A stretch of 64,000 nt of DNA from Myxococcota bacterium (GTDB lineage: Bacteria > Myxococcota > UBA727 > JABDBI01): assembly GCA_040387835.1 (NCBI GenBank), contig JAZKCZ010000002.1, positions 517,818 to 581,817 on the forward strand, given 5' to 3'. The first letter of the stretch is position 1. Each line of letters begins with the position of its first letter. The notes under the pieces are model-generated. The model worked only from the letters and a program-made list of their open reading frames with translations, did no database searches and had not been told where the DNA came from. Shown piece after piece: positions 61,507-64,000 of the stretch. The position numbers and the translations under genes are program-made.

Positions 61507-62233
61507 CGGTTTCAAAGTTTCATACTACTATGAAGGACGCGACAAAGATCCGTCCGAAATGAGGCTATTTCTGCACGGCTGGGGGCTTTCAGGCAAATCA
61601 TTCAAACATCTGATTCACGGATTAGCCCAAGATTATCCGGTGATTGCCATCGACCTGCCTGGGTTTGGTGATTCTCATGGCTCTCATTTTTGGGGGTTCG
61701 AAGCTTATGCGCAGTTTGTCGTTGATTTTATGGACGCCTTGAAGATTCCTTCAGCGCATATGATGGGCCAATCCATGGGCGGTGGCATCTCTTTGGCCAC
61801 TGCAGCTCTTTTTCCTGAGCGAATTAAAAGTGTTGTGGTCATGAACAGCGCGGGCATACCCATGCGCAATGGGCAGCCATCGATCAGAGACCGTGTGCAT
61901 GAACTTTGGGCACAAGGCTTTGATCGGCGCATCCTGATTGCCTTTGCCATGAACTCGGCAAAAAATTTGAAAGGCTTGATTCGTTCGGTGAAAGTGCCGG
62001 TTAGGCATGATTTGCGGAGGCTGTTGCCTTTAATCAAAGTACCCGTGCTGCTTGCATGGGGCGATTGCGATAAGATGTTGCCGTTTGTTTATGCAGAAGA
62101 AATGGCGGCACTGATTCCAGGTGCTAAAATCGCACCTGTTAGTGGTGGCTTCCACGAATGGGGCTTGGTTCAGCCGGAAATCTTCGTATCGCTAGCAAAA
62201 CAATTCGCAGATTCCTTGTCATCCCGGCCATGA
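61481..62233 (+). CDS. Alpha/beta hydrolase
   Basis: A 250-residue alpha/beta hydrolase. LFLHGWGLSGKSF is the oxyanion region, MMGQSMGGGISLA holds the Ser nucleophile, LLAWGDCDKMLP the Asp and GGFHEWGL the His. Substrate unknown; such enzymes act on esters or C-C bonds. The last codons (SLSSRP) are encoded by a partial GTCATCCCGGCCATGA repeat. It converges with trmL and overlaps it by 15 nt. Confidence 0.88.
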   Translation: MLKHQLKVNGFKVSYYYEGRDKDPSEMRLFLHGWGLSGKSFKHLIHGLAQDYPVIAIDLPGFGDSHGSHFWGFEAYAQFVVDFMDALKIPSAHMMGQSMGGGISLATAALFPERIKSVVVMNSAGIPMRNGQPSIRDRVHELWAQGFDRRILIAFAMNSAKNLKGLIRSVKVPVRHDLRRLLPLIKVPVLLAWGDCDKMLPFVYAEEMAALIPGAKIAPVSGGFHEWGLVQPEIFVSLAKQFADSLSSRP

Positions 62234-62689
62234 TTGTCGCATGGCTTCGTAAACAGCTACTGCAGCACATTGCGCTACGTTAAGCGATCTCACCGGCCCT
62301 GGCTGCGGCAAGGTTAAAATCCGCTCAGGATAAGCTTCCCGAACTTCCAACAAAACGCTATCGGTTTCGGGCCCCAGCACCATCACATCGCCTGCACGTA
62401 TATCTGCTTCCCAAGGTGTCTTACTACCACCGACTTCAACCAACCAAGGCTCCTTGCCCAAGAGCTTCAAACATCTTGGCAAATCCCCGTGAAAGTGCAC
62501 CCTGGCGCCTTCGAAGTAATCTAGCCCCGCACGCCATTTGGTTTTATCATTTTGTTCAAACACCAGCGGCCCGCAAACATGCAAAGCCACTTCTGTGCCA
62601 GCACAAAGGCGAACAATCGAGGCAATGTTAGCAATAATGCGGGGTCTATCGAGTACCAAGTGTAACCAAGGATTGCTTAGAAGTTCCAT
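62219..62689 (-). CDS. trmL: tRNA (cytidine/uridine-34-2'-O)-methyltransferase (TrmL-like)
   Basis: A 156-residue SPOUT methyltransferase that methylates the wobble ribose of tRNA(Leu). ANIASIVRLCAGTEVALHV is the start of the fold, VMVLGPETDSVLL the first knot motif and VRSLNVAQCAAVAVYEAMRQ the C-terminal knot. Usual enzymes have SLNLSNAVAI at that site, so the last motif is somewhat divergent. It overlaps the TPR gene by 44 nt. Confidence 0.85.
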   Translation of the reverse strand: MELLSNPWLHLVLDRPRIIANIASIVRLCAGTEVALHVCGPLVFEQNDKTKWRAGLDYFEGARVHFHGDLPRCLKLLGKEPWLVEVGGSKTPWEADIRAGDVMVLGPETDSVLLEVREAYPERILTLPQPGPVRSLNVAQCAAVAVYEAMRQSWPG

Positions 62690-63161
62690 AACGTTGGGCT
62701 TCTCTTAGAGCAGATTGAGCTTCCAGGGAACGGCCTGATATGATTTCTACTTTGGCAATCTCTTGCCACAAAGCGCCAGAAGTCTGGTTAACGAAGGTCC
62801 CTTCGGTTAACACTCTCAGCGCTTCAAAACGATCGTTCATCAATAAGAATAGATTTGCCAACGAGACATAAGCTTCAATGTCATGTGGGTCTTTTTCCAA
62901 ACGTGCATAATATACAGCGATTTGGTGTACGACATAGAGCTGGGTGTTTTTCTTAAACTCTTCCGAAATCTGCTCATCTTTAGGATACAGCTCCATGCCG
63001 GCATCCAAGACTTCCAGGGCAGCTAGATATTTAGATGATTTGGAAAGTTTTCGACTGTGCTCAAGAATCTGAGCTTGTGTGTCTACATCCCCCCTGGATG
63101 CGTCCACCAAGCCCAACAAACTAACAGATAAAACTGTATATAGCAGTATTCTCTTTAGCAC
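62646..63161 (-). CDS. Exported TPR-like protein
   Basis: A 171-residue protein with a signal peptide or anchor (ILLYTVLSVSLLGLVDA) and helical repeats (SKYLAALEVLDAGMELYP, DIEAYVSLANLFLLMNDRFE, SGRSLEAQSALREAQRYG) that fit TPR hairpins. It follows ndk by 13 nt on the minus strand and overlaps trmL. Likely a periplasmic scaffold; partner unknown. Confidence 0.65.
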   Translation of the reverse strand: MLKRILLYTVLSVSLLGLVDASRGDVDTQAQILEHSRKLSKSSKYLAALEVLDAGMELYPKDEQISEEFKKNTQLYVVHQIAVYYARLEKDPHDIEAYVSLANLFLLMNDRFEALRVLTEGTFVNQTSGALWQEIAKVEIISGRSLEAQSALREAQRYGTSKQSLVTLGTR

Positions 63162-63174
63162 TCATAACAGTGTA

Positions 63175-63591
63175 TCAGTTTACTTGGCTTTGAGCAAAAA
63201 ACCAGCTGATCTCGGTTGCAGCGGTCTCTGGAGCGTCTGAGCCATGCACGGTGTTTTCACCGATCGACAGGGCGTGAAGCTTACGAATGGTGTTATCAGC
63301 AGCTTGCGCAGGATTGGTGGCACCCATGATTTCGCGGTTTTTCAAAATCGCGTTTTCGCCTTCCAAAACCATCAACAATACTGGGCCAGAGGTCATGGAT
63401 TCAACCAATTCACCATAAAAAGGGCGTTCTTTGTGTACAGCGTAAAAGCCTTGTGCTTCTTGAAGGCTCAATTGCTTCATTTGAGCGGCGGCAACGCGCA
63501 AGCCTTCTTCTTCAAACCGACCGATGATTTTACCGATCAAGTTACGTCTCACGCCATCTGGCTTAATAATCGAAAAGGTTCTTTGTTTCAT
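63175..63591 (-). CDS. ndk: Nucleoside diphosphate kinase
   Basis: Transfers the gamma phosphate between NTPs and NDPs through a phosphohistidine. It has 138 residues. [18 protein letters not shown] and [15 protein letters not shown] are conserved, and the active His lies in [13 protein letters not shown]. Its ATG overlaps the gltX TGA. Confidence 0.97.
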   Translation of the reverse strand: MKQRTFSIIKPDGVRRNLIGKIIGRFEEEGLRVAAAQMKQLSLQEAQGFYAVHKERPFYGELVESMTSGPVLLMVLEGENAILKNREIMGATNPAQAADNTIRKLHALSIGENTVHGSDAPETAATEISWFFAQSQVN

Positions 63592-64000
63592 TTTTTTATT
63601 TCTCCTAAAGCAGCTCGTAATCGAGTTCTACAGCGTTCCCGGCCCAGCACCGCCATGGTCTCAAATAAAGGCGGCGTCGCTTTTTTGCCTGTGGTCATCA
63701 AGCGTGTGGCCATAAATAATTCTTTGGATTTGATGCCTTGTTCTTCGCAGAAAGCACGAAACGCCGTTTCGATGGTTTTGGCATCGAAAGGCCTTAAGTT
63801 CTCGAGCTTTTCAATCAATAGTTCATAGGTTTCTATAAGCTTTTTCTTGTCTTCAATGCTTGGCAACAAATAATTCGCTGGATCCACCAGCACACTGCCT
63901 GCGAAGAAGAAGTCGGCGTAAGAAATAAAGTCTTCAGACTTCTCTACACGTTCTTTCACCAAAGGCACGATTTTGCTCAAGTATTCAGCAGAGAACAGTT
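63588..64000 (-). CDS. gltX: Glutamyl-tRNA synthetase, C-terminal part (5' end outside window)
   Basis: The frame is open to the window edge and encodes the last 136 or so residues of an aminoacyl-tRNA synthetase: [38 protein letters not shown] and the helical end AALGEIKK. This fits the anticodon-binding end of GluRS. The catalytic part lies outside. With GatCAB also present, a non-discriminating GluRS that misacylates tRNA(Gln) is plausible. Confidence 0.85.
   Translation of the reverse strand, partial: LFSAEYLSKIVPLVKERVEKSEDFISYADFFFAGSVLVDPANYLLPSIEDKKKLIETYELLIEKLENLRPFDAKTIETAFRAFCEEQGIKSKELFMATRLMTTGKKATPPLFETMAVLGRERCRTRLRAALGEIKK

Noticed and set aside
63244..63828. 194-codon plus-strand frame over ndk and gltX
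   Set aside because: It is the reverse-strand shadow of two well-supported genes.
1..64000. CRISPR array, prophage or insertion sequence with transposase
   Set aside because: No regularly spaced repeats, no phage structural genes and no transposase or integrase motif were found.

Overview
The window comes from a Gram-negative bacterium of moderate GC. Supporting features are lipoproteins, an outer-membrane beta-barrel protein, GatCAB-dependent tRNA amidation and a KdpD-type sensor. One protein combines a MYXO-CTERM-like tail with a barrel resembling the MXAN_2562 family. These point to a Myxococcota or 'deltaproteobacterial' relative, but this is inference. Many genes encode secreted proteins that look aimed at eukaryotic cells: three OTU-type cysteine proteases, a CD39-type apyrase, a SNAP-25-like SNARE look-alike, ankyrin-like and HEAT-like repeat proteins, and a secreted dikinase-like protein. 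A host-associated or predatory lifestyle is therefore likely.

Layout. 1-1016: gatA (cut by the window edge) and gatC. 1117-13016: accessory island with two paralogous secreted OTU proteases, a 2057-residue secreted protein with a PEP-synthase-like head and a helical-repeat body, a glycosyltransferase-like secreted protein, and degraded copies of trpS, gatC and the giant gene. 13010-16920: trpS, a DUF4143-type ATPase and a second protein carrying the same N-terminal 'GYYEP' module. 16921-17541: palindromic repeats. 17542-22476: rpmJ-rpsM-rpsK-rpoA-rplQ, tRNA-Met and leuS. 22477-27155: a scrambled accessory zone with a broken second leuS 3' end split by an ankyrin-like gene, small secreted paralogs and more palindromic repeats. 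27184-35710: asd, a fused outer-membrane protein, thiL, GST, apyrase, a pilin-like protein, an RluA-type pseudouridine synthase, a secreted propeller-like protein and an amidase-like protein. 35763-43036: lpdA, rpmG, an S55 peptidase, speA, the SNAP-25-like gene and a winged-helix membrane protein. 43088-44393: tRNA-Val, HU, rsgA. 44435-51675: a one-directional run of ten secreted or lipoprotein genes including a third OTU protease. 51816-64000: a class III aminotransferase, an RpoH-like sigma factor, hemW, vapBC, kdpD, an orphan DNA methyltransferase, fmt, apaH, an alpha/beta hydrolase, trmL, a TPR protein, ndk and the 3' end of gltX.

Four themes run through the window. First, accessory genes are repeatedly bordered by diverged fragments of a nearby housekeeping gene, mostly its 3' end (leuS, trpS, an aminotransferase, a GyrI-like gene). 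This looks like repeated homology-assisted acquisition of DNA from a related genome. Second, at least eight genes have a sigma-70-like -10 box exactly 6 nt before the start codon and no Shine-Dalgarno sequence, implying leaderless mRNAs. Third, a short palindrome containing GGATCCCGGGTCAAGCCCGG recurs; it supplies the hemW stop codon, sits in frame inside fmt and flanks vapBC. Fourth, several conserved proteins carry substitutions at key residues: KdpD His to Asp, one OTU Asp to Asn, and a pilin-like protein without its prepilin site.
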